Source: Alistipes ihumii AP11
GTDB taxonomy: Bacteria; Bacteroidota; Bacteroidia; Bacteroidales; Rikenellaceae
NCBI RefSeq assembly: GCF_025144665.1
Contig: NZ_CP102294.1
Location: forward strand, 248,001 to 312,000
Direction of reading: 5' to 3'
Length of the DNA stretch: 64,000 bases
Shown here: positions 46,347 to 56,876 of the stretch, one piece after another
Layout: each line of letters starts with the position of its first letter
Position numbering within the stretch: the stretch's first letter is position 1
The notes under the pieces: model-generated
Seen by the model: the letters and a program-made list of their open reading frames with translations, nothing else
Databases searched by the model: none
Told to the model about the DNA's origin: nothing
Position numbers and translations under genes: made by a program

Positions 46347-46919
46347 TCAGAGAAGCCCGGCCTCGTACAGCCTGATCAGTTCCTCGACCATCATGTCTTC
46401 GCCTTCCTTGTCGTACGTGTCCTTGAGGTTGGCGCCGAACAGCCGTGCGATGCTTTGCCAGAAAAACGCGCGAAAGCCGCCCCGGAGTTCCTTGACCAGT
46501 TCGTAGGAGGTCTGGTCCGTCTCCCGGTCGATCAACTTGATCAGCAGTTTGCCTTGCGAGAGGGTCATCTTTTTCAGCACGGGCGTGTATTTCTTTTTCA
46601 GCGCCCGCTCCATCTCCTTGACGAAAATCTGCTTCTCCCGCTTGGTCGCCAGCGTTTCCATATGGGCTTCCATCGCGTGGAGCGTCGCGTTGGCCTCTTT
46701 GGCGATCGGGTAGACCCGCTTGAGGTTGTATATCAGGCGCGCGAAGCGCCGCGTGTCGACCGCTTTCCGGAATACGAAAGAGGGACTGAGCTGTATCAGC
46801 ACGACGGTATCACCGTCGATAACGACATTCCTCGCCTGCCCGTACTCGGTCAGAGCCTGAGCCGACGAAGGCCGTGCGGCGGCCAACAGGAGTATCGCGA
46901 TGAGTATCGCTTTCTTCAT
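46347..46919 (-). CDS. DUF4294 secreted protein
   Basis: A 190-residue exported protein (signal peptide MKKAILIAILLLAAARPSSAQ). The DUF4294 domain follows: VVIDGDTVVLIQLSPSFVF, then the hallmark RRFARLIYNLKRVYPIAKEA, KREKQIFVKEMERALKKKY and the ending GKLLIKLIDRETDQTSYEL. The family is restricted to Bacteroidetes and has no assigned function. It is read from the minus-strand side of the palindromic promoter at 46941-46956. Confidence 0.85.
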   Translation of the reverse strand: MKKAILIAILLLAAARPSSAQALTEYGQARNVVIDGDTVVLIQLSPSFVFRKAVDTRRFARLIYNLKRVYPIAKEANATLHAMEAHMETLATKREKQIFVKEMERALKKKYTPVLKKMTLSQGKLLIKLIDRETDQTSYELVKELRGGFRAFFWQSIARLFGANLKDTYDKEGEDMMVEELIRLYEAGLL

Positions 46920-46940
46920 ACCCGATTCCCAAATAATTCG

Positions 46941-46956
46941 TACCTTTGCAAAGGTA
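46941..46956. promoter_or_regulatory. 16-bp palindrome carrying -7 boxes on both strands
   Basis: TACCTTTGCAAAGGTA is a perfect palindrome. Each half is a TAnnTTTG element on its own strand, placed to drive the DUF4294 gene leftward (ATG at 46919) and the flavodiiron gene rightward (ATG at 47145). The rightward leader would be about 190 bases. Confidence 0.55.
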
Positions 46957-47144
46957 ATTAAAAATGGCGACGCGAGACCGTGTCCGCCGTTCTATAAACG
47001 GGCGGGACGGCAGAATTGTTGCGACGAAGGCTCCCGGGCCTCTGCGGGACGGTTTCTGCTCGCTTGCGGGCGGGAGTCCGCTGAGCGTTTGCCATGTCGT
47101 CGGGGCCGCTGACGGTCTCGGCATTCATTCAAAACGTATCGCGT

Positions 47145-48335
47145 ATGTACTGTGGACAAAAACTGAGCGAGAGAATTTACTGGACCGGAGTCTATGACAG
47201 ACGGAAGCATCTTTTCGAGAACATGTGGCCTCTGCCCGAGGGCGTCTCGTACAATTCATACCTGATCAAGGACGAGAAGTGCGCCCTGATGGATACCGTC
47301 GAGAGCGGTAGCGACCGCAGCTATCTGGACTGGCTGGCCGATACGCTCGAGGGACGCCCGCTCGACTATCTGGTCATTCATCACATGGAGCTCGACCATT
47401 CGGGCGAGATCGAGAACCTGATCCGCCAATATCCCGACGTGCGGATCGTGGGCAATGCGAAAACTTTCCGCGTTCTGGAAGCCTACTTCGGCAAGCTGCC
47501 CAATCTGGTCGAGGTCAAGGACGGCGACACGCTTTCGCTGGGGTATCATAATCTGAAGTTCGTCTTTACGCCTTGGGTGCACTGGCCCGAGACGATGATG
47601 AGCTACGATACGACCGACGGCGTGCTTTTCTCGGGCGACGCTTTCGGCATGTTCGGCGCGACGGACGGCGGCGTATTCGACGACCAAGTCGATTTCGCCC
47701 GCTACGAAAGCGAGATGCGCCGCTATTACTCGAATATCGTCGGGAAGTACAGCGGAATGGTTCAGAAGGCGCTCGCGAAGCTTTCCTCGGCGCGGATCGG
47801 CGCGATCTGTCCGCTTCACGGACTGGTATGGCGCAGCGATCCGGCCCGCGTGATCGGCCTGTACGATCGCTGGAGCCGCTACGAGGCGGACGATGCCGCC
47901 GTCGTGATCTATGCGTCGATGTACGGCAATACGGCGCAGATGGCCGATCATGTCGCCCGCCGGATCGCCGAGGCCGGAGTACGGGACATTCGGGTTTACG
48001 ATGTGTCGAAGACGCACGTATCCTATCTTATCAGCGAGATATGGCGCTGCCGGGGCGTGCTGCTGGGCAGTTGCGCCTACAACACGCAGATGTTCCCGCT
48101 CATGGAGAACCTGACCCGCGATCTGCTGCATGCCGGCCCGAAAGACAGGCTGTTAGGCGTGTTCGGAACGTATAGTTGGAACGGCGGCGGCGTAAAGAAC
48201 CTGAACGCATTCGCCGAACAGATAGGGTGGGAGACGGTCGCTCCGTCGGCCGAGATCCTCGGCCGACCGACCTGCGAAAAATACGCGGCATGCGATGCGT
48301 TGGCCGATGCCATGGCGTGCAGGCTGAAAAAATAG
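47145..48335 (+). CDS. Flavodiiron protein (anaerobic O2/NO reductase)
   Basis: A 396-residue two-domain enzyme that reduces oxygen to water or nitric oxide to nitrous oxide in anaerobes. The N-terminal MBL-fold diiron domain has HHMELDHSGE (ligands H80, E82, D84, H85) and the later ligand-bearing SGDAFGMFG and CPLHGLVWR. The C-terminal flavodoxin domain starts about 250 with VVIYASMYGNTAQMADHV for FMN. It lacks the rubredoxin extension, as in FprA. The ATG at 47145 (MYCGQKLSERIYW) starts the conserved part. No partner reductase gene is adjacent; rubredoxin must be elsewhere. Confidence 0.93.
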   Translation: MYCGQKLSERIYWTGVYDRRKHLFENMWPLPEGVSYNSYLIKDEKCALMDTVESGSDRSYLDWLADTLEGRPLDYLVIHHMELDHSGEIENLIRQYPDVRIVGNAKTFRVLEAYFGKLPNLVEVKDGDTLSLGYHNLKFVFTPWVHWPETMMSYDTTDGVLFSGDAFGMFGATDGGVFDDQVDFARYESEMRRYYSNIVGKYSGMVQKALAKLSSARIGAICPLHGLVWRSDPARVIGLYDRWSRYEADDAAVVIYASMYGNTAQMADHVARRIAEAGVRDIRVYDVSKTHVSYLISEIWRCRGVLLGSCAYNTQMFPLMENLTRDLLHAGPKDRLLGVFGTYSWNGGGVKNLNAFAEQIGWETVAPSAEILGRPTCEKYAACDALADAMACRLKK

Positions 48336-48468
48336 ATGACCGTCTGCCCTTGGTTTCCGTATGCGTGGGTGGCGCCGAACGTGTAGCCGGATTTGCGGAT
48401 GCCGGTATTTTTAGCGCAGCAACGGGTAAAAAAGCGGCCGATTGTTAAAAAATATTAAAAATAAATCG

Positions 48469-48476
48469 TATTTTTG
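48469..48476 (+). promoter_or_regulatory. -7 promoter element of the pfp gene
   Basis: TATTTTTG matches TAnnTTTG, 69 bases before the ATG at 48546, in an AT-rich stretch. Confidence 0.5.
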
Positions 48477-48545
48477 GATCGCCCGAGGCCGTTTCGGCGG
48501 TTTTCGCGGGTGTGCTAACGAACTTAAACTTTAAAGTAAGCGAAG

Positions 48546-49781
48546 ATGGATGCAATTGCAATTTTGACGGGCGGCGGTCCCGCCCCCGGGATGAATACCG
48601 TTGTGGGCAGCGTGGCGAAGACTTTCCTCGAGAAGGGCTATCGCGTGCTGGGCCTGCACTGCGGATATTCGAGCCTGTTTACGAAGAATCCGCGTATTAC
48701 GGAGATCGATTTCCTGTTGGCGGACGATATTTTCAACCGGGGCGGATCGTTCCTGACGATGAGCCGCTTCAAACCGACGGACAAGAACTTCGAGGAGGAT
48801 TTCAATCTGGACCTGTTCGTCAAGAATAACATCAAACTGCTCGTCACCGTCGGGGGCGACGATACGGCGTCGACGGCCAACCGCATCGCCAAGTTCCTCG
48901 AGGCCAAAAAATATCCGATCGCCAATATTCATGTTCCCAAAACGATCGACAACGACCTGCCGCTTCCGGCCGGCTCGCCTACGTTCGGTTACCAGTCGGC
49001 CAAGGACATGGGGTCGATCATCGGCCGCACGGTCTATACCGATGCCCGCACGAGCGGCAACTGGTTCGTCGTGGCTGCTATGGGACGTTCGGCCGGACAT
49101 CTCGCTTTCGGTATCGGCACGGCCTGCCATTATCCGATGATCGTGATTCCCGAAATGTTCAACAAAACGGAGATCACCGTCGAGAAGATCGTCAATTTGG
49201 TCGTATCGTCGATCATCAAGCGCAAGATCATGGGAATCGATTACGGTGCCGCGATGATTTCCGAGGGCGTATTCCATTCGCTGAGCGATGCCGAGATCAA
49301 GAAGTCGGGTATCCACTTCTCCTATGACGATCACGGGCATCCCGAGCTCGGCAAGGTGTCCAAGGCGCATATCTTCAACGAAATGCTCGAGAAGAAGCTC
49401 GCCGAGCTGAAAATCAAGGTCAAGTCGCGTCCGGTCGAGATCGGATACGAGGTCCGTTGCCAGACGCCGGTAGCTTACGACCTGGTTTACTGCTCCCTGC
49501 TGGGGATGGGAACCTACAAGTTGTTCAGCGAGGGCAAGACGGGCTGCATGGTCTATGCCGATCCGGCCGGGGAAATCTCACCGCTCTATCTCAAAGATCT
49601 GCAGGACCCCGAGACGGGCAAGATTCCGCCCCGTTTGGTCGACATCCGTTCGGACAAGTTCAAGATGGTCGTAGACAATATCCTGAACTATATCACTCCT
49701 GCCGACTACGAGGCCGCCAAGAAGTACGTGGCCGATCCGGCGGTTTACGACTTCCGTAAGATTCTGGAGTGGGATAAATAA
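48546..49781 (+). CDS. pfp: Pyrophosphate-dependent 6-phosphofructokinase
   Basis: A 411-residue glycolytic enzyme phosphorylating fructose-6-phosphate with pyrophosphate, and reversible. The sequence carries both markers of PPi use: GGDD at 103-106 (ATP enzymes have GGDG) and PKTIDND at 131-137 (ATP enzymes have PGTIDND). The N-terminal ILTGGGPAPGMN and the sugar-site MGRSAGHLA are present. Length fits the non-allosteric homodimer class seen in anaerobes and Bacteroidetes. Confidence 0.95.
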   Translation: MDAIAILTGGGPAPGMNTVVGSVAKTFLEKGYRVLGLHCGYSSLFTKNPRITEIDFLLADDIFNRGGSFLTMSRFKPTDKNFEEDFNLDLFVKNNIKLLVTVGGDDTASTANRIAKFLEAKKYPIANIHVPKTIDNDLPLPAGSPTFGYQSAKDMGSIIGRTVYTDARTSGNWFVVAAMGRSAGHLAFGIGTACHYPMIVIPEMFNKTEITVEKIVNLVVSSIIKRKIMGIDYGAAMISEGVFHSLSDAEIKKSGIHFSYDDHGHPELGKVSKAHIFNEMLEKKLAELKIKVKSRPVEIGYEVRCQTPVAYDLVYCSLLGMGTYKLFSEGKTGCMVYADPAGEISPLYLKDLQDPETGKIPPRLVDIRSDKFKMVVDNILNYITPADYEAAKKYVADPAVYDFRKILEWDK

Positions 49782-49801
49782 ATCTTTCGAGAGAAACGAT
49801 C

Positions 49802-49838
49802 CGGGGGCGGCTTCATCGGGAGGCCGCTCCCGTTGTTT
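49802..49838 (+). terminator. Terminator of pfp
   Basis: An 11-bp GC-rich stem with one wobble (49802-49812 with 49822-49832), then TTGTTT. Confidence 0.7.
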
Positions 49839-49903
49839 GAATCCGGACTCGGTCCGGCCGCCGCGCCGGAGCGAAATATACGCTCATACTAAATACAATC
49901 CTT

Positions 49904-50713
49904 ATGAGAACGATATGGCTTTCTTTGCTGATCGGACCGCTTTTTGCGGCTTGTGCGGACAAGCCGCTGGATATGTCGAAGCCTGTGTACGTGACGGTCT
50001 CCACCGCAATGGGGGACGTGACCGTAGAGCTGTATGGCGATACGCCGCTTCACAGGGACAATTTTATCAGACTGTGCCGTTCGGGCGCCTACGACGGAGT
50101 GCTTTTCCACCGCGTGATCGAAGGGTTCGTCGTGCAAGGCGGCGATCCCGACAGTCGGAAACGGGAACCCGGCGTGCTTTACGGAGGCAACGACGGGGGA
50201 TATACGGTTCCGGCCGAAATACGTTCCGGGCATTTCAACAAGCGGGGAGCGTTGATCGATGCGAAGGCCGGCGACGAGACGAATCCGGAACGAGCCTCGG
50301 CCGGAACCCAGTTCTGCTTCGTTCAGGGACGTAGAATGACGGACGAGGAGCTGGACGAAGCAGAAAAGCAGATCAACGAGATTCGGAGGAATTGGCTTTT
50401 TCATCTGTTCAAGAAGCGCTTGAGCGGCCGTTCGACGACGGTTGCCGCCGAAGAAGGCGAACTGGAGCGTCGCGCGTGGCGCATGGTGGAAGATACGTTG
50501 AGCCTGCTGGGCCGTTACAGGATTCCGGAAGAGAGGCGCGAAGCGTATCGGACGATCGGCGGAGCGCCCCATCTCGACGGTTCGCTGACGGTTTTCGGCG
50601 AAGTAGTCGACGGGTTCGACGTGATCGACAGAATGGCTCGCGTGGAGACCGATCCGAGCGACCGGCCCGTGCACGATCTGGTGATCCGGTCGACCAAGGT
50701 GTTTCAGAAGTAG
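49904..50713 (+). CDS. Cyclophilin-type peptidyl-prolyl isomerase lipoprotein
   Basis: A 269-residue exported isomerase (signal peptide with lipobox FAAC, Cys17). The cyclophilin fold shows the strand YVTVSTAMGDVTVELY, the active-site region FHRVIEGFVVQGGDP, TQFCFVQG, and the closing APHLDGSLTVFGEVVDGFDVID. Between FVQG and APHLDG lies an insertion of about 80 charged residues, mostly helical (RRMTDEELDEAEKQINEIRR onward), where canonical cyclophilins have a short loop; a shorter form of this insertion is common in Bacteroidales homologues. It acts in the periplasm on protein folding. Confidence 0.9.
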   Translation: MRTIWLSLLIGPLFAACADKPLDMSKPVYVTVSTAMGDVTVELYGDTPLHRDNFIRLCRSGAYDGVLFHRVIEGFVVQGGDPDSRKREPGVLYGGNDGGYTVPAEIRSGHFNKRGALIDAKAGDETNPERASAGTQFCFVQGRRMTDEELDEAEKQINEIRRNWLFHLFKKRLSGRSTTVAAEEGELERRAWRMVEDTLSLLGRYRIPEERREAYRTIGGAPHLDGSLTVFGEVVDGFDVIDRMARVETDPSDRPVHDLVIRSTKVFQK

Positions 50714-50900
50714 GCCGTTTCCGGTCGGTTCGGAGAGCGGACGGCCGAAAAATGCCGAGGGCGGGCTGCCGGTTTCTGCTTGCGTTCCGTGTCTCCGGGC
50801 CCGCTGGCGCAGCGGCAGATTCCGGCAGACGGGACAGAAGGGCGAGGTAGCCGGTTCTCGGCTCGTGCGGATCGGATATGGCCGGCGAAGCGAAATAAGC

Positions 50901-50927
50901 AAGGCGGGTAAAACTTACCCGCCTTTT
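50901..50927. terminator. Bidirectional terminator
   Basis: An 11-bp perfect stem (50901-50911 with 50915-50925) with a 3-base loop and TTTT on the plus side. It separates the convergent cyclophilin and small acidic protein genes. Confidence 0.75.
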
Positions 50928-50950
50928 GCTATGCCTGTGCCGATTGCTAT

Positions 50951-51265
50951 CTATTCGTCGCTGTCGTCAGCTACGTCGCTTTCCATGATACCTTCGTCGT
51001 CCTTAATTTCCTCATCGCCGAAGAAATCCTTGTCTTCCTCCTCTTCGACTTGATCGTCGACTTTCACATCCACTTTGATCAGGTAGCTGGTGTCTTCCGT
51101 CTCGAGTACGATGGCATAAAAAAAGTCGCCCGGTCCTTTGTCGATCCGGATCATATGGTCGGTGTAGCCGAAAGGATATTTTTTCCTCACTTCTTCGCGA
51201 AGTTCAGCAGAGAGGTTCTTATAACTGACTACTACCCTTCTCTTTTGCTTCTTTTCGGAAATCAT
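50951..51265 (-). CDS. Small acidic hypothetical protein (Bacteroidetes family)
   Basis: A 104-residue cytoplasmic protein. The first 75 residues are the conserved part: RRVVVSYKNLSAELREEVRKK, YPFGYTDHMIRIDKG, and GDFFYAIVLETEDTSYLIKVDVKVD. The C-terminus is very acidic (EEEEDKDFFGDEE onward), probably disordered. I recognise the family from other Bacteroidetes, where it is listed as hypothetical and sometimes misnamed DNA primase; no function is established. The ATG at 51265 begins MISEKKQK; an earlier in-frame methionine lies in an AT-rich leader. Confidence 0.8.
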   Translation of the reverse strand: MISEKKQKRRVVVSYKNLSAELREEVRKKYPFGYTDHMIRIDKGPGDFFYAIVLETEDTSYLIKVDVKVDDQVEEEEDKDFFGDEEIKDDEGIMESDVADDSDE

Positions 51266-51308
51266 TGCTTCAAAAAAATTTTTTGCAAGTATAAGCAAAA
51301 TTTGGTAA

Positions 51309-53579
<2,271 letters not shown>

Positions 53580-53588
53580 TAAAATATG

Positions 53589-53596
53589 TATTTTTG
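53589..53596 (+). promoter_or_regulatory. -7 promoter element of dapA
   Basis: TATTTTTG, exact TAnnTTTG, 21 bases before the ATG at 53618. Confidence 0.55.
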
Positions 53597-53617
53597 CTGT
53601 AAAATTAACATTTTACG

Positions 53618-54505
53618 ATGAAAACTAACATTCGGGGGGTCGGAGTAGCTTTGGTCACGCCCTTTACCGACGAAGACGGGGTCGATTTCGCGGCATTGGA
53701 CAAACTGATCGAGCGTGTGATAGGCGGCGGAGCCGATTATTTGGTGGCGCTCGGCACGACGGCCGAGACTCCCGCGCTGAGCGGAAGCGAGAAAGAAGCG
53801 ATCCTACGCTTCGTCGTCGAGAGAAGCGCAGGGCGTGTGCCCGTGATAGCGGGCCTCGGAGGCAATTCGACGGCCGATGTCGTTTCGGCCCTCCGTTCGG
53901 CGAATCTCGACGGGGTCGATGCCGTGCTGTCGGTGACACCTTATTACAATAAGCCTTCGCAGGAAGGAATCTACCGTCACTACAAGGCGTTGGCCGAAGC
54001 CTCGCCTTGCGGGATCGTACTTTATAACGTGCCGGGCCGTACCGGCGTGAACATGACTGCCCAGACCGTGCTGCGGCTCGCGCACGATTGCGGAAACATC
54101 ATCGGCGTCAAGGAGGCGAGCGGCAACCTGTCGCAGGCGGCATACATTTTGAAAGACCGTCCCGAGGGATTTGCCGTGATCTCCGGCGACGACAGTTTGA
54201 CCGTTCCGATGGCGGCGCTGGGAGGCGACGGCATTATTTCGGTGGCGGCAAACGCGTTTACCGGCAAATTCTGCCGGATGGCCCATGAGGCGCTCGACGG
54301 TCGCTTCGACGAGGCTTCCGCGCTGCATATGCAGATGATCGAAGCGATCGACGCGCTGTTCGAGGAGGGAAATCCGGTCGGAATCAAGTGCGCCCTTTCT
54401 TGCATGGGCCTGATTCGTAACCGGCTCCGTCTGCCTTTGGTCCGTGCGTCCGAGTCGCTCGAACGGAAAATGTCGCGGCTGATCGAGGAGAACGAGCTGG
54501 CCTGA
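53618..54505 (+). CDS. dapA: 4-Hydroxy-tetrahydrodipicolinate synthase
   Basis: A 295-residue TIM-barrel aldolase condensing pyruvate with aspartate semialdehyde, the branch to lysine and diaminopimelate. The Schiff-base lysine is Lys165 in IIGVKEASGN; the other catalytic residues are in ALGTTAETPAL (Thr pair), TPYYNKPSQEG and LYNVPGRTG. Length and motif spacing are standard. The ATG at 53618 lies 21 bases after a promoter -7 box. It uses the same precursor as thrA makes available, but is a separate unit. Confidence 0.97.
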   Translation: MKTNIRGVGVALVTPFTDEDGVDFAALDKLIERVIGGGADYLVALGTTAETPALSGSEKEAILRFVVERSAGRVPVIAGLGGNSTADVVSALRSANLDGVDAVLSVTPYYNKPSQEGIYRHYKALAEASPCGIVLYNVPGRTGVNMTAQTVLRLAHDCGNIIGVKEASGNLSQAAYILKDRPEGFAVISGDDSLTVPMAALGGDGIISVAANAFTGKFCRMAHEALDGRFDEASALHMQMIEAIDALFEEGNPVGIKCALSCMGLIRNRLRLPLVRASESLERKMSRLIEENELA

Positions 54506-54555
54506 GCCTGAATCCCCGGCTCCGGGTTTTGTTTCGCCGTCGTCAAATATTTTTA

Positions 54556-54563
54556 TACTTTTG
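54556..54563 (+). promoter_or_regulatory. -7 promoter element of the DUF4919 gene
   Basis: TACTTTTG, exact TAnnTTTG, 27 bases before the ATG at 54591; TTTG at 54528-54531 is a possible -33 element at a slightly long spacing. Confidence 0.5.
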
Positions 54564-54590
54564 CCGTTTGAACAGTAAAACACGGAAAAT

Positions 54591-55346
54591 ATGAAGCGTA
54601 CGGCCTTACTGTATGGAGTCCTGCTGGCTTTCGCCGCCCTTCCGCTCGCCGCTCAGCAAGCGCCGGACAACGACGCGATTCTGCGCGAAACGATCGACAA
54701 GGGCTCGCCCTATTACTATCCGGCGATCTATATGCGCTATATGTCGGGCGATACGACGTTGACGCTCGAGGATTACCGCCATCTGTACTACGGTTATGCC
54801 TGGCAGCCGGGTTATAAGCCTTTCGAGACTCCGGCTGCCAAAGACCGTATACTGAACATTCTGGCCAAAGATTCGCTGGCGGAGGCCGATTATCTGAAGA
54901 TCGTCGAGTACGGCCGCGAAGTGATGCGCAGCGAACCGTATGATCCGAGCACGCTTAATTTTCTGGTATATGCTTACGGTGCCGTCGGGGACTCGGTCAA
55001 CGAGCGGATCAATTACAGCCGTCTGAAAGGGATTTTGGCGGCTATCGAGTCATCGGGCGGCGGGCTCAGCGAACAGTCGCCCTGGCATGTTCTCTACTTT
55101 TCTCATGCCCGAGACTTGCTTGCCAGCATGAATCTGGCGGCCGGCAAGGAGAAAGTGATCAGCCGTACGGTGGCATGGATGCCCCCGCTTGTCAAGCAGA
55201 AAGGCGTCAAGGGATACTATTTCGATTTCGGCCGCATCTATTGGCACAAACCCGACAAATTGCCCGAGAAGCGTAGCAACGGCTGGGAAATCAACGGAAT
55301 CCCGCTGAAAAGGAGGGTGGTTCCCGAAGTCCGCACGGTCGAGTGA
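54591..55346 (+). CDS. DUF4919 secreted protein
   Basis: A 251-residue exported protein (signal peptide ending PLAAQQ). The DUF4919 domain is recognised by YMRYMSGDTTLTLEDYRHLYYGYAWQPGYKP near the start, the helical middle (LAKDSLAEADYLKIVEYGREVM), and the closing strands KGYYFDFGRIYWHKPDK. The family is Bacteroidetes-specific and probably consists of helical repeats; its function is unknown. It lies 32 bases before lemA in the same direction. Confidence 0.85.
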   Translation: MKRTALLYGVLLAFAALPLAAQQAPDNDAILRETIDKGSPYYYPAIYMRYMSGDTTLTLEDYRHLYYGYAWQPGYKPFETPAAKDRILNILAKDSLAEADYLKIVEYGREVMRSEPYDPSTLNFLVYAYGAVGDSVNERINYSRLKGILAAIESSGGGLSEQSPWHVLYFSHARDLLASMNLAAGKEKVISRTVAWMPPLVKQKGVKGYYFDFGRIYWHKPDKLPEKRSNGWEINGIPLKRRVVPEVRTVE

Positions 55347-55378
55347 ATGGCAAAGCAACGAACTAATACGGAAATCAT

Positions 55379-55966
55379 ATGAAACGAAAAGGGTGGATTA
55401 TCCTGGCTGTCGCGGCGGTGCTTGTCATCGGCACGTACTCGTGGCTCAAGAGCAGTTACAACGACATGGTGTTGCGCCGCGAAGCTGCGACGGCTCAATT
55501 GGGAAATGTCGAGAACCAGTATCAGCGCCGAATGGACCTGATCCCGAATCTGGTCAATACCGTGAGAGGCTACGCCTCTCACGAGCAAAATACATTGAGC
55601 GAGGTTGTCGAAGCCCGGGCGCAGGCGACTCAGACCCGTATCGACGTGAACGACGCGGCCGCGATGGCCCGGTTCGCTCAGGCTCAGGGCGAGCTTTCCT
55701 CGGCACTGAGCCGTCTGATGGCCATTTCGGAAAGCTATCCCGATCTGAAGGCCAGTCAGAACTTCCGCGATTTGCAGACGCAGCTGGAGGGAACCGAAAA
55801 CCGGATTGCCGTCGAGCGCCGCAAGTATAACGAGGCTGCCCAGTTGTTCAATACCTATGTCAAAATGTTCCCGCGCAATTTGCTCGCCGGCATGTTCGGT
55901 TTTGCTTCGCTGAACTATTTCGAAGCGCAGCAAGGAGCGGAAAAGGCTCCGGAAGTGCAATTCTAA
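55379..55966 (+). CDS. lemA: LemA family protein
   Basis: A 195-residue membrane-anchored protein: one N-terminal helix (residues 6-23), then the LemA coiled-coil bundle with SYNDMVLRREAATAQLGNVENQYQRRMDLIPNLV (the family signature) and NYFEAQQGAEKAPEVQF at the end. LemA proteins often pair with a TPM-domain protein, as with the gene nine bases downstream here. Their molecular role is unclear. The N-terminal helix probably leaves the bundle in the periplasm. Confidence 0.92.
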   Translation: MKRKGWIILAVAAVLVIGTYSWLKSSYNDMVLRREAATAQLGNVENQYQRRMDLIPNLVNTVRGYASHEQNTLSEVVEARAQATQTRIDVNDAAAMARFAQAQGELSSALSRLMAISESYPDLKASQNFRDLQTQLEGTENRIAVERRKYNEAAQLFNTYVKMFPRNLLAGMFGFASLNYFEAQQGAEKAPEVQF

Positions 55967-55975
55967 TCGAAAGGC

Positions 55976-56755
55976 ATGATGCGACCGATATTGCGTTTTT
56001 TGCGGATGTTCTTGTTCTGGGCCGCGCTTGCGCCCGCCGGTATTTCGGCTCAGGATTTGCCCGAGCCGATGTCTCCGCGCCGGTTGGTCAACGATTTCGC
56101 AGGCTTGCTGAGCGACTCCCAACGGCAGGCGCTCGAGCGGAAACTGGTCGATTTCGACCGCGAGACTTCCACGCAAATCGCCGTCGTGACCGTCGACGAT
56201 CTGGGGGACTATGCCCCTTCCGATTTCGCGCAACGGTTGCACGACAAATGGGGCGTCGGTCGGGAAGGTAAGAACAACGGCATTCTGGTATTGGTCAAAC
56301 CGTCTGTTCCCGGTTCGAGAGGCGAGGCCTATATTTCGGTCGGATACGGTCTCGAAGGGGTCATTCCCGATATTACGGCGGGACGGATACTCGACAACGA
56401 AATGATTCCCCGGTTCCGGGAGGGGGATATCTACGGAGGGATCGACCGGACGGCCGATGTGCTGATGCAGCTTTCTCGCGGGGAGTTCACGGCCGAGCAA
56501 TACGACGAACGGAGCGGGGACGGAGCCGATGCCGCGGTGCTGTTCGTCCTGATACCTCTGATTCTTTTTATGATTCTTGCCGGCCGCAGAGGCGGTCGCG
56601 GGGGAGGATCGAGCGGCAGCCGGGGCGGAGGCTGGATTCCTCCGATCATTCTCGGCGGCGGATCGCACCGAGGAGGAGGCGGCTTCGGGCCGGGAGGTTT
56701 CGGCGGGTTCGGAGGAGGCCTTTCCGGTGGCGGAGGAGCCGGTCGTTCGTGGTAG
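55976..56755 (+). CDS. TPM-domain membrane protein (YgcG family)
   Basis: A 259-residue exported protein. Signal peptide (residues 1-25, ending GISAQ), a TPM domain (about 35-165) with the family sequence VNDFAGLLSDSQRQALERKL, TQIAVVTVDDLGDYAP, NNGILVLV and YISVGYGLEGVIPDI, one transmembrane helix (about 187-202, VLFVLIPLILFMIL) and a long Gly/Ser/Arg tail. TPM proteins are linked to photosystem assembly in plants and to membrane repair in bacteria; the function here is unknown. It follows lemA by nine bases, the usual pair. Confidence 0.9.
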   Translation: MMRPILRFLRMFLFWAALAPAGISAQDLPEPMSPRRLVNDFAGLLSDSQRQALERKLVDFDRETSTQIAVVTVDDLGDYAPSDFAQRLHDKWGVGREGKNNGILVLVKPSVPGSRGEAYISVGYGLEGVIPDITAGRILDNEMIPRFREGDIYGGIDRTADVLMQLSRGEFTAEQYDERSGDGADAAVLFVLIPLILFMILAGRRGGRGGGSSGSRGGGWIPPIILGGGSHRGGGGFGPGGFGGFGGGLSGGGGAGRSW

Positions 56756-56876
56756 CGCCTTTCGCCCTCTTCCTTGGAAAGATTTTCGTATATTTGCGGA
56801 TGAAACCATCTCTCCGGAGGATCGGTATGCCGAAGCGCGGAGGCGCGCGACGGCACTCGGCTGTAATGAAACTGTC

